This document shows, piece after piece, positions 1 to 7,342 of a DNA stretch of 25,581 bases. Positions within the stretch are counted from its first letter, which is position 1; each line of letters starts with the position of its first letter. The translations under genes were made by a program, and so were the position numbers. The DNA is from CAYXGZ01 sp964464755 (lineage in GTDB: Bacteria > Planctomycetota > MHYJ01 > JACPRB01): assembly GCA_964464755.1 (NCBI GenBank), contig CAYXGZ010000049.1, positions 1 to 25,581 on the forward strand. Direction: 5' to 3'. The notes beneath the pieces were generated by a model, which had not been told where the DNA came from, searched no databases, and saw nothing but the letters and a program-made list of their open reading frames with translations.

Positions 1-409
1 CGCAGGAGAAGGCCTTCACGAAGCGCCCGTGCGGGGCCGCCCGCTGGAGCCGCTCCATGAGCGACTCGTCCTGCGTCGTGAAGAACCGGAGCACCCCGTG
101 CTGGGGCGGCGCGTCGGCGATCGGGTTGACCGCGTCGATCACCGGCTTGCCCGCGAGGCGCGGCGCCAGGCCCCGGACCAGCTCCTCGGTCGCGGTGCCC
201 TTGGTCGCGAGGACCACGAGCTCGCCGTACGACGCGGCGTCCTCGAAGGTCCCCGTCGAGGCCTTCGGGCCCGCCTTCGCCTTCCAGGCCTCGAGCTTCG
301 CGGGCTCCCGCGAACCCCGCCTGACCTCGTAGCCGTGCTTGAGGAAGCCGTCCGCCAGCACCTGGCCGACGACGCCCGATCCCAGCACGCCGACCTTCGA
401 GACCGTCAT
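1..409 (-). CDS. NADPH-dependent F420 reductase-like oxidoreductase (3' end outside window)
   Basis: The first 136 residues are visible and the C-terminus lies beyond base 1. The protein opens with a Rossmann nucleotide-binding fold (VGVLGSGVVG, about residues 6-15). It continues with the family pattern of a GTFEDAASYGELVVLATKG strand, then VIDAVNPIAD and GRFVKAFSC, as in the F420-dependent NADP oxidoreductase family. Members reduce NADP or F420, or act as small NAD(P)H oxidoreductases of unknown substrate; which applies cannot be decided here. The ATG at 409 has a GGAGG about 4 nt upstream and overlaps the stop of the GspF-like gene in an ATGA, so the two are translationally coupled. Confidence 0.8.
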   Translation of the reverse strand, partial: MTVSKVGVLGSGVVGQVLADGFLKHGYEVRRGSREPAKLEAWKAKAGPKASTGTFEDAASYGELVVLATKGTATEELVRGLAPRLAGKPVIDAVNPIADAPPQHGVLRFFTTQDESLMERLQRAAPHGRFVKAFSC

Positions 410-1266
410 GACGTCCTCCCGGCCGCCTCGGCGGCCTGTCGTTGGGCACCCAGCGTCTCCAGTTCCGCGAGCGCCGCGAAGGTCCGGTCCAGCGATCCGG
501 CGGCCTCGCCGGCGCGCACCAGGCGGACGGACACGGCGTCGTAGACGTTCTTGTGCTTCGCCATGCGCTCGGACAACGAGGGTCCGGTCGCCGGGTCCCC
601 CGCGAGCTCCGCGACCGCCTTCGAGAGCTCGCCGCCGCCCCCGGCCGCGATGGCCGGGGCCGCCTCGGCGACCGTGCGACCGGCCCGGAGGTGCAGCGAG
701 AGGGCCGCGGCGGCGTCGGCGAGGTTGCGGATCCGGGTGTCGGCGAGCCGGCCGGCCTCGAGGTGGTCCGCCAGCGCCGCGAGGAACTCGGGCAGGATCC
801 CGGCCTCCTCGGACTTCGCCAGCGCGGCGCCGATCGAGGGGGCGAGCGCGTCGGGCGCCCCGGCCACGGCCGCCCCGAGCGCGGACCCGCCGCGGACGAG
901 CTCCGCGATCCGGCTCCAGGGCGCGTTGGGGAAGAGCTCCGCGCCGTTCGCGAAGCCGTCCACCAGGCCGCCCAGCTTCGCGGTCCAGGCGAGGTAGCGC
1001 ACGCGGGCGGCGCCGCGGGGGAGCTTCCTCGCGGCGATCCGGAGGCCCTCCTCGAGGGCGCCGTGCTTCGCCCCGTGGCGGAGGAAGGGGACGCCCTCCG
1101 GGGGGCAGAGCCCGCCGGAGGCCGCGTCGGCGAAGGTCTTGCCCGCGGTCATGGCCACGCGGACCCGCTCGTAGCGGCCTCCGCCGACCGTGTCGAGGGC
1201 CTCGTCGAGGGGGACTCCCGCCGCGACGAGCGCGGCGAGGGCGTCGAGAGGGGGGCGCGTGTTCAT
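406..1266 (-). CDS. GspF/PilC-like repeat protein without membrane segments
   Basis: This 286-residue protein resembles the cytoplasmic helical domain of type II secretion F / PilC proteins (T2SSF). Three related units can be seen, roughly residues 5-80, 88-180 and 185-270. Each has a small-residue helix followed by a 'G-G-x-L/F-x-x-A' turn and a later 'E-x-G-x-L' stretch (HGALEEGL, EEAGILPEFL, EAAGSLDRTF). True GspF proteins carry three transmembrane helices, and none is evident here. Its role may be a soluble scaffold, or it may be a diverged relative. The start is the ATG at 1266, overlapping the antiporter stop as ATGA. No secretion genes are adjacent. The family call is by eye and moderate. 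Confidence 0.6.
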   Translation of the reverse strand: MNTRPPLDALAALVAAGVPLDEALDTVGGGRYERVRVAMTAGKTFADAASGGLCPPEGVPFLRHGAKHGALEEGLRIAARKLPRGAARVRYLAWTAKLGGLVDGFANGAELFPNAPWSRIAELVRGGSALGAAVAGAPDALAPSIGAALAKSEEAGILPEFLAALADHLEAGRLADTRIRNLADAAAALSLHLRAGRTVAEAAPAIAAGGGGELSKAVAELAGDPATGPSLSERMAKHKNVYDAVSVRLVRAGEAAGSLDRTFAALAELETLGAQRQAAEAAGRTS

Positions 1267-2954
1267 GCGACGACCTCCTTCCGGTGGTCCAGGGCCTCGA
1301 GCTCGGCGGTCCTCGCCTGGTCGAGGGTGCCCGATTCGATGCGCCGGAGCAGGTCGAGGACCTGCTCGGCCATGACGTGGCGGGGGAGGATGACGTAGTC
1401 GGCGCCCGCGGCGTACATCTCGCGGGCCGCCGCGAGCCGCTCGGCCCTCGTGATGATCACCGCGCCCGGGTTCAGGCGGCGCAGCGTGCGCACGAGCACG
1501 AGGTTGCTGGTGCCCCGGAGGAAGTCGTCCGAGATCGTCAGGAGCAGGACCTTCGCCTGCGCGACGCCGGCGTGCTCCAGCGTGTCGGCGTGGCTGATGT
1601 CGCCGTAGAGGCAGCGCACGTTCATCTCCTCGAGGCGCCGGCGGACCTCGGGGTTGAAGTCGACGACGAGGAAGTCCTCGCCGTCCTCCGCGAGGAGGGG
1701 GACCAGCGAGCTGGCGACCCGGTGGCAGCCGAGGATGACGATCCGGGCGGCCCCGTGCCGGGCCGCCCTCGACTCGCGCTCCTCGCGCTCGGGATGGCCC
1801 GCCCTCGAGAGGAGCCGCGACACCCGCCCGGCGATGGCGTGGTCCCACTGGATCAGGTACGTCGAGGCGGTGGACGTCACCACGAGCGCGATGGCGACCA
1901 CGGAGACCATCGAGGCGTCGACGTGGCCGAGCGCCAGGCCGAGGGAGCAGATCACGAGGCTGAACTCGCTGACCTGGGAGAGGTGGATCGACACGAGCAG
2001 GCCGACGCGGTGCCCGTAGCCCACGGCGCGGAGGGAGGGGATCACGGGCAGGAAGCGGCCGAGGAGGACGACGGCGGAGAGCACGCCGGCGGCGGCGAGC
2101 ACGGAGCCGGAGCCGAGGCGGATCTGCATGCCCAGCGAGACGAAGAACAGCGTGACGAAGAAGTCGCGCAGCGAGCGGATGCGCGCGACGACGTCGAGCG
2201 AGTACGGGAAGGTCGAGATGCTGACGCCCGCCACGAGCGCGCCCATGGCGATGGAGAACCCGGCCGCGAGCGCGACGCCCGAGACGAGGAAGCACCAGGA
2301 GATGGCCGCGATGAGGACCACCTCGGGGTGCTTGGCGACGGAGCGGAAGAGGGGCGGCAGGACGTAGCGGCTGGCGAGCAGCGACGCGGCGACCAGGCCG
2401 ACGCCCTTGGCCTGCGAGAGGGCGATCGCGCCGAGGCTGGGGTTCGAGACGTTGGCCTGCACGGCGAGGACGAGGATCGCGAGCACGTCCTGGACGAGGA
2501 GCACGCCGAGCGTGAGGCGGCCCGCGACGGAGTCGAGCTGGTACTTGTCCGAGAGCAGCTTCACCACGATCATCGTCGAGCTGAAGGCGCCCGCGACGGC
2601 GAAGTAGGCGGCCGGGAGCCCCCGGAGGCCGATGAGCCAGGCGGCGCCCCAGCCCAGGAGCGAGCACGCGACGACCTGGACGGTGCCGACGAGGACGGCG
2701 CTGCGGCCCGCGCGGCCGAGCGCCTTGAGGTCGATCTCGAGGCCGACGATGAAGAGCAGGAAGGCCAGCCCGAGCTCCGAGATCTGGGCGATCGCGGCCT
2801 CGTCGCGGATCCACCGGAGGCCCATCGGGCCGATGACCAGGCCCGCGCCGATGTAGGCGAGGATGAGGGGCTGGCGGAGGAGCCGGGCGGCGAAGGCGAG
2901 CGCGGTCGCCGAGAGGACGCAGATCCCGATGTCGTGCAGCAGGGAGGAATGCAT
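1263..2954 (-). CDS. Kef-type monovalent cation:proton antiporter with C-terminal RCK (TrkA-N) domain
   Basis: A 563-residue inner-membrane CPA2 antiporter that probably exchanges K+ (or Na+) for H+. Residues 1-375 form about twelve hydrophobic helices with family landmarks: GAGLVIGPMGL at 37-46, FIVGLEID at 68-75, the LLVQDVLA motif at 152-159 (Q155-D156) and FFVSLGM at 270-276. Residues 403-540 are a Rossmann RCK/TrkA-N domain (DFNPEVRRRLEE, GDISHADTLEHAG). Its first glycine motif reads G-C-H-R-V-A instead of GxGxxG, so nucleotide binding may be altered. The ATG at 2954 has GGAG 5 nt upstream; an upstream TAGAAT could be the -10. It heads a three-gene unit joined by 4-nt overlaps. Confidence 0.9.
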   Translation of the reverse strand: MHSSLLHDIGICVLSATALAFAARLLRQPLILAYIGAGLVIGPMGLRWIRDEAAIAQISELGLAFLLFIVGLEIDLKALGRAGRSAVLVGTVQVVACSLLGWGAAWLIGLRGLPAAYFAVAGAFSSTMIVVKLLSDKYQLDSVAGRLTLGVLLVQDVLAILVLAVQANVSNPSLGAIALSQAKGVGLVAASLLASRYVLPPLFRSVAKHPEVVLIAAISWCFLVSGVALAAGFSIAMGALVAGVSISTFPYSLDVVARIRSLRDFFVTLFFVSLGMQIRLGSGSVLAAAGVLSAVVLLGRFLPVIPSLRAVGYGHRVGLLVSIHLSQVSEFSLVICSLGLALGHVDASMVSVVAIALVVTSTASTYLIQWDHAIAGRVSRLLSRAGHPEREERESRAARHGAARIVILGCHRVASSLVPLLAEDGEDFLVVDFNPEVRRRLEEMNVRCLYGDISHADTLEHAGVAQAKVLLLTISDDFLRGTSNLVLVRTLRRLNPGAVIITRAERLAAAREMYAAGADYVILPRHVMAEQVLDLLRRIESGTLDQARTAELEALDHRKEVVA

Positions 2955-3002
2955 CGCTCCGGGGCATTCTAACGGATCGTTCCCGAGGGGGCCCCTGCTT
3001 CC

Positions 3003-3008
3003 TATAAT
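3003..3008 (+). promoter_or_regulatory. -10 box TATAAT of a predicted leaderless promoter
   Basis: A perfect TATAAT ends 6 bp before the ATG at 3015, so transcription should begin at or next to the start codon. No Shine-Dalgarno is present. The -35 region (about 2980-2985, TTCCCG) is weak. Confidence 0.65.
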
Positions 3009-3014
3009 CCGGCG

Positions 3015-3620
3015 ATGGCCACCCTCACCGTCTACGCGGGCAGTCTCGAGCGCCTGGAGGCCCTGCTCTTCGGCGCCGATCCGGACCGGGCGCGCTACGG
3101 CGGGTCGGAGAAGCTCTTCGAGCACCTGATGAACGAGGGCGCGCTGGAGCGGGCCCGGGCGGGCACGGCGGACTACGACGCCGAGGCCGCCGAGGCCGCG
3201 CTGCGGACGCTGGTGGCCGGCCCCCGGCCCGACGAGCCCCTCGACCGGCTCCACGCCCTGGTCTTCCAGGGCCTGGTCGAGCGCCTCTGCACCAAGATCG
3301 GCGACGAGGCCTTCGGGCCCACGACCCAGGCGGACCTGGAGGAGTTCGGGAAGAAGTACCGGTCCGCCCTCGGGGACGAGATCCAGGACAGCCTCGTCGC
3401 CCGCCGCCTCCCCTTCGCGACCTTCGCCGACGACGTCCAGTCGCCGTGGTTCTCGTACTGGATGCAGGCCGAGATGAAGGGCTTCCTCAAGCGCTTCCCC
3501 GAGGCGCTGAAGGAGGCGAAGCACCAGCCCGACGCGGACCTCGTGCTGCACCGCCTGCACGCGGTGTGGCAGGACGCCGTCGGGCAGGGCCCGGACGCGA
3601 TCCTCGTCGGCACGATCTGA
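3015..3620 (+). CDS. hypothetical soluble protein, 201 aa
   Basis: I do not recognise this family. The protein is helical, charged and lacks a signal peptide or membrane segment. An N-terminal part (residues 1-85) is followed by a more conserved-looking part with FQGLVERLCTKIG (about 88-100), SPWFSYWMQAEMKGF and LKEAKHQPDADLVLHRLHAVWQDAV. It may be a small regulatory or domain-of-unknown-function protein. The ATG is set by the TATAAT 6 bp upstream rather than by a ribosome binding site. It is transcribed divergently from the antiporter across a 60-bp gap. It ends with an ordinary TGA, showing that TGA is used as a stop in this genome. Confidence 0.75.
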   Translation: MATLTVYAGSLERLEALLFGADPDRARYGGSEKLFEHLMNEGALERARAGTADYDAEAAEAALRTLVAGPRPDEPLDRLHALVFQGLVERLCTKIGDEAFGPTTQADLEEFGKKYRSALGDEIQDSLVARRLPFATFADDVQSPWFSYWMQAEMKGFLKRFPEALKEAKHQPDADLVLHRLHAVWQDAVGQGPDAILVGTI

Positions 3621-3642
3621 CCTCGCGGCCGCCCTTTCGGCG

Positions 3643-3648
3643 TACAAT
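3643..3648 (+). promoter_or_regulatory. -10 box TACAAT of a predicted leaderless promoter
   Basis: TACAAT ends 7 bp before the ATG at 3656 (4 bp before an in-frame ATG at 3653). There is no Shine-Dalgarno. It probably drives the tandem secreted genes and the overlapping methyltransferase. Confidence 0.6.
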
Positions 3649-3655
3649 CTGGATG

Positions 3656-4915
3656 ATGCGCCCGCTGCTCGCGGCTCTCCTGCTGTCCTCGTTCGCCTTC
3701 CAGGACGGGACCGACCCGGCCCGGATCGCGGCGCTCCTCGACCAGCTCGGCTCGGACGACATCGTCGCCGTCGACGACGCGCAGATCGAGCTCGTGAAGG
3801 CGGGGACGGCGGCGGAGGCCCCGGTGCGCGAGCGGCTCCGCGACGCGACGGGGGAGCTCAAGGCGCGGCTCGAGTCCGTGCTCGCCCGGATCGGCCGGGC
3901 CCGGCGCGCGGAGGCGGCGATGGGCCGCCCGGTGCGCGTCACCCTCAAGGGGGCCCGGCCCCTCGCGGAGCACCTCGAGGAGCTGAAGAAGCGGACCGGC
4001 CTGGCCCTCGAGTGGTCGAAGCTGCCGCCGGAGCCGGTGGAGCTGGACCTGGTCGACGCCACGCCGTGGCAGGCGCTGGCGGAGGCCTGCCGGGCCCGGG
4101 GCGGCGTGGACTGGACGATCGGCGAGCAGTCCGTCGTCGTCGCGCCGGGGACGCCGCGGACCCGCCCCCTCGCCGCGCGCGAGCAGTTCGCGTTCGTCCT
4201 CGAGCAGGTGCAGGTCACCACGTCGTTCCACAACGGCGGGTCCTCGACGTCGGTCCAGGTCTTCGGGTTCGCGTGCTGGCCCGCGGGGGCCCAGCCGTCG
4301 CGCGCGCAGCTCGCGATCAGCCGGTTCGTCGACGACAAGGACACGGATCTCCTCCCGCGCCGCCCGGGATTCGGGATGATGGTGGAGGAGGGGGACCCGC
4401 GCTCCGAGCGGCCGGTCGGCGCGATCCGGCAGGCCCTGCGCGCCTGGGGCCAGACGCCGCCCGGGGAGGGCGCCACGAAGATCGCCGTGCTCAAGGGCGA
4501 GGCCCAGCTCCGCTTCGTGCTCGACAGCCGGAAGCTCGCGGTCATCGAGAGCCCGGGGCGCGACGCGAACGCCCAGGCGACCTTCGGGGCCAAGGGGCGC
4601 TTCACGCTGAAGAAGTTCTCGCGAACGGCCGGCTCGGTGTCCGCGACGGCGGAGCTCAGCTGGACCTCCGACGACCCCGTGTCCTCCGTGGAGTACCAGG
4701 TCGCGACGAAGGAGGGGAAGGCCCGGCCCCTGAAGGCCCGGCAGACGCGGACCTCGATCTCGCACTCCCTGACGGGGCGGACCACGACGATCGAGGTGGA
4801 GCTCCGGGGGCAGGTGGGCGAGGCGGACGAGATCGCGGCCCTCGAGGTGACGGTGCCGTCCGACGTCGAGGACGTCGACATCCCCTTCGAGTTCCGGGAC
4901 CTGCTCCTCAAGTGA
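3656..4915 (+). CDS. secreted protein with secretin/TonB short N-terminal (STN)-like domain, paralogue 1
   Basis: A 419-residue exported protein of unknown function. Residues 1-15 (RPLLAALLLSSFAF) look like a signal peptide. Residues 20-85 are a helical, HEAT-like stretch. Residues 92-164 match the STN/secretin N0-type pattern: a V-x-V-T-L-K-G strand, a helix ending 'LKKRTGLALEW', then 'VELDLVDATPWQALAEACRARGG' and a final VVVAPG strand. The C-terminal half is beta-rich and unknown. No secretin barrel is present, so it is more likely a periplasmic or surface protein than a pore. An alternative in-frame ATG lies at 3653; 3656 fits the leaderless spacing better. The next gene is a diverged paralogue 2 nt downstream. 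Confidence 0.75.
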   Translation: MRPLLAALLLSSFAFQDGTDPARIAALLDQLGSDDIVAVDDAQIELVKAGTAAEAPVRERLRDATGELKARLESVLARIGRARRAEAAMGRPVRVTLKGARPLAEHLEELKKRTGLALEWSKLPPEPVELDLVDATPWQALAEACRARGGVDWTIGEQSVVVAPGTPRTRPLAAREQFAFVLEQVQVTTSFHNGGSSTSVQVFGFACWPAGAQPSRAQLAISRFVDDKDTDLLPRRPGFGMMVEEGDPRSERPVGAIRQALRAWGQTPPGEGATKIAVLKGEAQLRFVLDSRKLAVIESPGRDANAQATFGAKGRFTLKKFSRTAGSVSATAELSWTSDDPVSSVEYQVATKEGKARPLKARQTRTSISHSLTGRTTTIEVELRGQVGEADEIAALEVTVPSDVEDVDIPFEFRDLLLK

Positions 4916-4917
4916 GC

Positions 4918-6156
4918 ATGAGGACCCTCGCGCTGCTGCTCGCGGTCGCCGCCCTGGCGCCCGCCCAGGAGGCCCCGGCGCCCGAGCCCCGGGTCGCGGT
5001 CGATCCCGGCTGGCAGGCGGTGGAGCGGCTGCTCCGGGCCCCCGACGACCCCGCCGCGGTGGAGAAGCTCGAGCCGTTCTTCCAGCGCGTCGCGCGCGAC
5101 GAGCAGGCGGCGCGGAAGGCGCTCGGCGCCCGGTACGGCACGGTCCGGCCGGTGACGATCAAGGTCCAGGGCAAGAAGCCCGCGGAGATCCTCGCCGAGA
5201 TCGTCAAGCAGGGCGGGCTCGAGGTCGACACCACCTACAGCCTGCAGCGGCAGCCCGGCGAGCCGCTCGACCTCGCCGTCGAGGACCTGACGCCGCTGGG
5301 CGCGCTGCGCGAGTTCTGCGCGGCGACGAAGCTGACGCCCTCGACGTCGGCAGGGCGGGGCCCGATCTTCCTCCACCAGGGCGGCGGCGAGATCGGCCCC
5401 GGGATGGCCTTCCGGAACTTCCTCGTCACGCACGCGGTGACCTCGCGCAACCTCGTGCTCGACTTCGCGGGCCCCCCGAGCAAGGGGCTGCTCGTCTCCT
5501 TCAACCTCCTCTGGGACCCCGGCCTCGACGTGATCGACGTCCGCGACGAGGTCGAGGTCCTCGAGGCGGTCGACGACAAGGGCCGGGCGCTGGGGAGGGC
5601 GCCGGAGGCCTACGTCGCGGCGCAGCGCCGCTCGGCCGAGGCCTCGGGTCGCTCGGGCTGGCTGGGCCTGCGCAACCCGCAGCTCCTGCTCGCCGCGCCG
5701 GAGCCGGACGCGGCCGCGATCGCGCGGATCCGGGGCCGGGCCGTCGCGCTGCTGTCCGCGGAGGCCTCGAGCCTCGTGCTCGACAAGGTCGACGAGGGCC
5801 CGCAGTCGGGCGAGAACGACGCGTTCCGGGCCCGGGCGGACGCCTCGGGAGACCGGATGGGGCAGTCGTCGGTGCAGGTTCGGATCACGCCGAAGGGGAT
5901 GACGCCCGCGGAGTTCCTGGCGCGGCCGCTGCAGCTGAAGGTCCGGATCGGGTCGCTGGGCGAGCGCTCCTGCACGGCGCGGGTGCGCGTCGAGGGGGGC
6001 GAGGTCGTGCTCGAGGGCCAGCCCGCCTACCACCCCGCGGACTGGCAGGGGGCGCGGCCGGGCGAGCGGAACATCACGGGCGTCACGGTCACGCTGCACA
6101 CGCGCTGCCTCGAGCGCAACGCCTGGTTCGAGCTCGCGGGCCTGCCGCTGAAATGA
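4918..6156 (+). CDS. secreted STN-like protein, paralogue 2
   Basis: A 412-residue exported protein with a signal peptide (MRTLALLLAVAALAPAQ). Residues 77-155 repeat the STN-like layout of the gene before it: 'RPVTIKVQGKKPAEILAEIVKQ', then 'EPLDLAVEDLTPLGALREFCAAT'. The C-terminal region is again beta-rich and includes paired strands around 'NLVLDFAGPPSKGLLVSFNLLWDPGLDVIDVRDE'. Both proteins end in a similar Leu-rich tail (DLLLK, GLPLK). This suggests an old tandem duplication; sequence identity is low and the function is unknown. The start ATG is 2 nt after the preceding stop, and the stop overlaps the methyltransferase ATG as ATGA, so all three are likely co-translated. Confidence 0.75.
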   Translation: MRTLALLLAVAALAPAQEAPAPEPRVAVDPGWQAVERLLRAPDDPAAVEKLEPFFQRVARDEQAARKALGARYGTVRPVTIKVQGKKPAEILAEIVKQGGLEVDTTYSLQRQPGEPLDLAVEDLTPLGALREFCAATKLTPSTSAGRGPIFLHQGGGEIGPGMAFRNFLVTHAVTSRNLVLDFAGPPSKGLLVSFNLLWDPGLDVIDVRDEVEVLEAVDDKGRALGRAPEAYVAAQRRSAEASGRSGWLGLRNPQLLLAAPEPDAAAIARIRGRAVALLSAEASSLVLDKVDEGPQSGENDAFRARADASGDRMGQSSVQVRITPKGMTPAEFLARPLQLKVRIGSLGERSCTARVRVEGGEVVLEGQPAYHPADWQGARPGERNITGVTVTLHTRCLERNAWFELAGLPLK

Positions 6157-6755
6157 GCGGCGCCGTCGTCGGCCGGCCCGACTACTGGTCGGAGCGCTAC
6201 GCGGCCGGGAACCACCCCTGGGAGCTGGGAACCCCGGCGCCCGTGCTGAAGGGCCTCCTCGAGCGGGAGCGCCCGGCGGGCCGGCGCGCGGTCGTGCCCG
6301 GGTGCGGCCGGGGCCACGACGTCCGGCTCCTCGCGGCCAACGGGTTCGAGGCGCGCGGGATCGACTTCTCGGCCCGGGCGATCGACGAGGCCCGGGGCCT
6401 GGGCGAGCCGGCGGGGGCCAGCTTCGAGCTGGGCGACGTCTTCGCGATGGGGGCCGCGCACCGGGGGAGCTTCGACCTGGCCTGGGAGTACACCTGCTAC
6501 TGCGCGATCGACCCGGCCCGGCGGGGCGAGTACCTCGACGCGGTGCGCGACGCGCTGGCGCCCGGGGGCCTGTTCTGGGCGCTGCTGTTCCCGATCTGGA
6601 CGAAGGAGGGCGGGCCGCCGTTCCCGGTGCGCCCGGGCGAGGTGGAGGAGCTCTTCGCCCCGCGCTTCGAGATCCTCGGGGTCGGGGAACCCGCCGATTC
6701 CGTCGGGCCGCGGCGGGGGGCCGAACTGCTTGTCCGGGCCCGCCGTCCCCAGTAA
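6153..6755 (+). CDS. SAM-dependent methyltransferase, thiopurine methyltransferase (TPMT)-like
   Basis: A 200-residue class I methyltransferase. The N-terminal YWSERYAAGNHPWELGTPAPVL (about 11-32) is characteristic of the TPMT-like family. Motif I reads VPGCGRGHDV (48-57), the usual SAM-binding loop of this family. Motif II is GIDFSARAIDEA, and the acidic 'FELGDVF' marks motif III. Members methylate thiols, selenols, halides or tellurite; the substrate cannot be read from the sequence. The start ATG overlaps the stop of the secreted protein (ATGA), an odd partner that may reflect dense packing rather than shared function. Confidence 0.82.
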   Translation: MSGAVVGRPDYWSERYAAGNHPWELGTPAPVLKGLLERERPAGRRAVVPGCGRGHDVRLLAANGFEARGIDFSARAIDEARGLGEPAGASFELGDVFAMGAAHRGSFDLAWEYTCYCAIDPARRGEYLDAVRDALAPGGLFWALLFPIWTKEGGPPFPVRPGEVEELFAPRFEILGVGEPADSVGPRRGAELLVRARRPQ

Positions 6756-6758
6756 GCT
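6753..6758 (+). promoter_or_regulatory. -10 box TAAGCT overlapping a stop codon
   Basis: TAAGCT begins in the TAA stop of the methyltransferase and ends 6 bp before the GTG at 6765. No Shine-Dalgarno precedes that start, so a leaderless transcript is inferred. Confidence 0.45.
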
Positions 6759-6764
6759 TGTCCC

Positions 6765-7337
6765 GTGCCGCAGGTCCCGAAACTCGTCACCGACGCGATC
6801 CGCTTCGCCGCCTGGAAGCACACGCACCAGGTGCGCAAGGACGGGAAGACGCCCTACATCTCGCACCCGTTCCGCGTCATGACCCAGCTCGCGGTCGGCC
6901 TGGGGATCACGGACCCCGAGATCCTGGCCGCGGCCGTGCTGCACGACACGATCGAGGACACGACGGCGGACTACGACGACCTCTACCACAAGTTCGGCAA
7001 GCGCGTGGCGGACATGGTCGCGATCCTGACCAAGGACAAGCGCCGCTTCGACACGGACCGCGAGGACGAGTACTTCGCGCTCCTGGAGAAGGCGCCGGCC
7101 GGCGTGAAGCTGATCAAGATGTCCGACACGCTGGACAACCTGCTCGACGCCACCACGCTGAGCCCCGAGGGGGCCGCGAAGGCCGCGGACAAGGGGGAGC
7201 GCCTCCTCGGGATCTACGCGGGGAAGATCCCCGCCGAGCACGCGAAGATGCTCGAGTGGATCCGCGCGGCGATCGACGCGCTCCGGGAGACCAAGAAGCC
7301 CGCGGGCCAGGAGGCCGCGCCCCCGTCGCTCAAGTGA
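6765..7337 (+). CDS. HD-domain phosphohydrolase, small SpoT/MESH1-like
   Basis: A 190-residue soluble protein matching the metal-dependent HD hydrolase half of RelA/SpoT without synthetase or TGS domains. Visible features are 'YISHPFRVM' (H34), the 'LHDTIEDT' HD signature (H60-D61, with the E64-D65 pair) and 'KMSDTLDN' (D121), which supplies a late metal ligand. Stand-alone members hydrolyse (p)ppGpp to GDP/GTP (small alarmone hydrolases), and some act on NADPH or other nucleotides. The C-terminal 20 residues are a low-complexity tail. The start is a GTG placed 6 bp after a TAAGCT -10 box. No alarmone synthetase is nearby. Confidence 0.82.
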   Translation: MPQVPKLVTDAIRFAAWKHTHQVRKDGKTPYISHPFRVMTQLAVGLGITDPEILAAAVLHDTIEDTTADYDDLYHKFGKRVADMVAILTKDKRRFDTDREDEYFALLEKAPAGVKLIKMSDTLDNLLDATTLSPEGAAKAADKGERLLGIYAGKIPAEHAKMLEWIRAAIDALRETKKPAGQEAAPPSLK

Positions 7338-7342
7338 GCCCC

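Noticed and set aside
339..2972. 877-residue open frame on the plus strand opposite the antiporter and GspF-like genes
   Set aside because: It is Arg/Gly-rich then Asp/Glu-rich low-complexity sequence, a typical antisense shadow in G+C-rich DNA; the opposite strand encodes clear families.
2955..3647. Upstream extension of the antiporter frame to 3647
   Set aside because: The ATG at 2954 has a ribosome binding site, and the extension overlaps the plus-strand gene at 3015 and does not look like protein.
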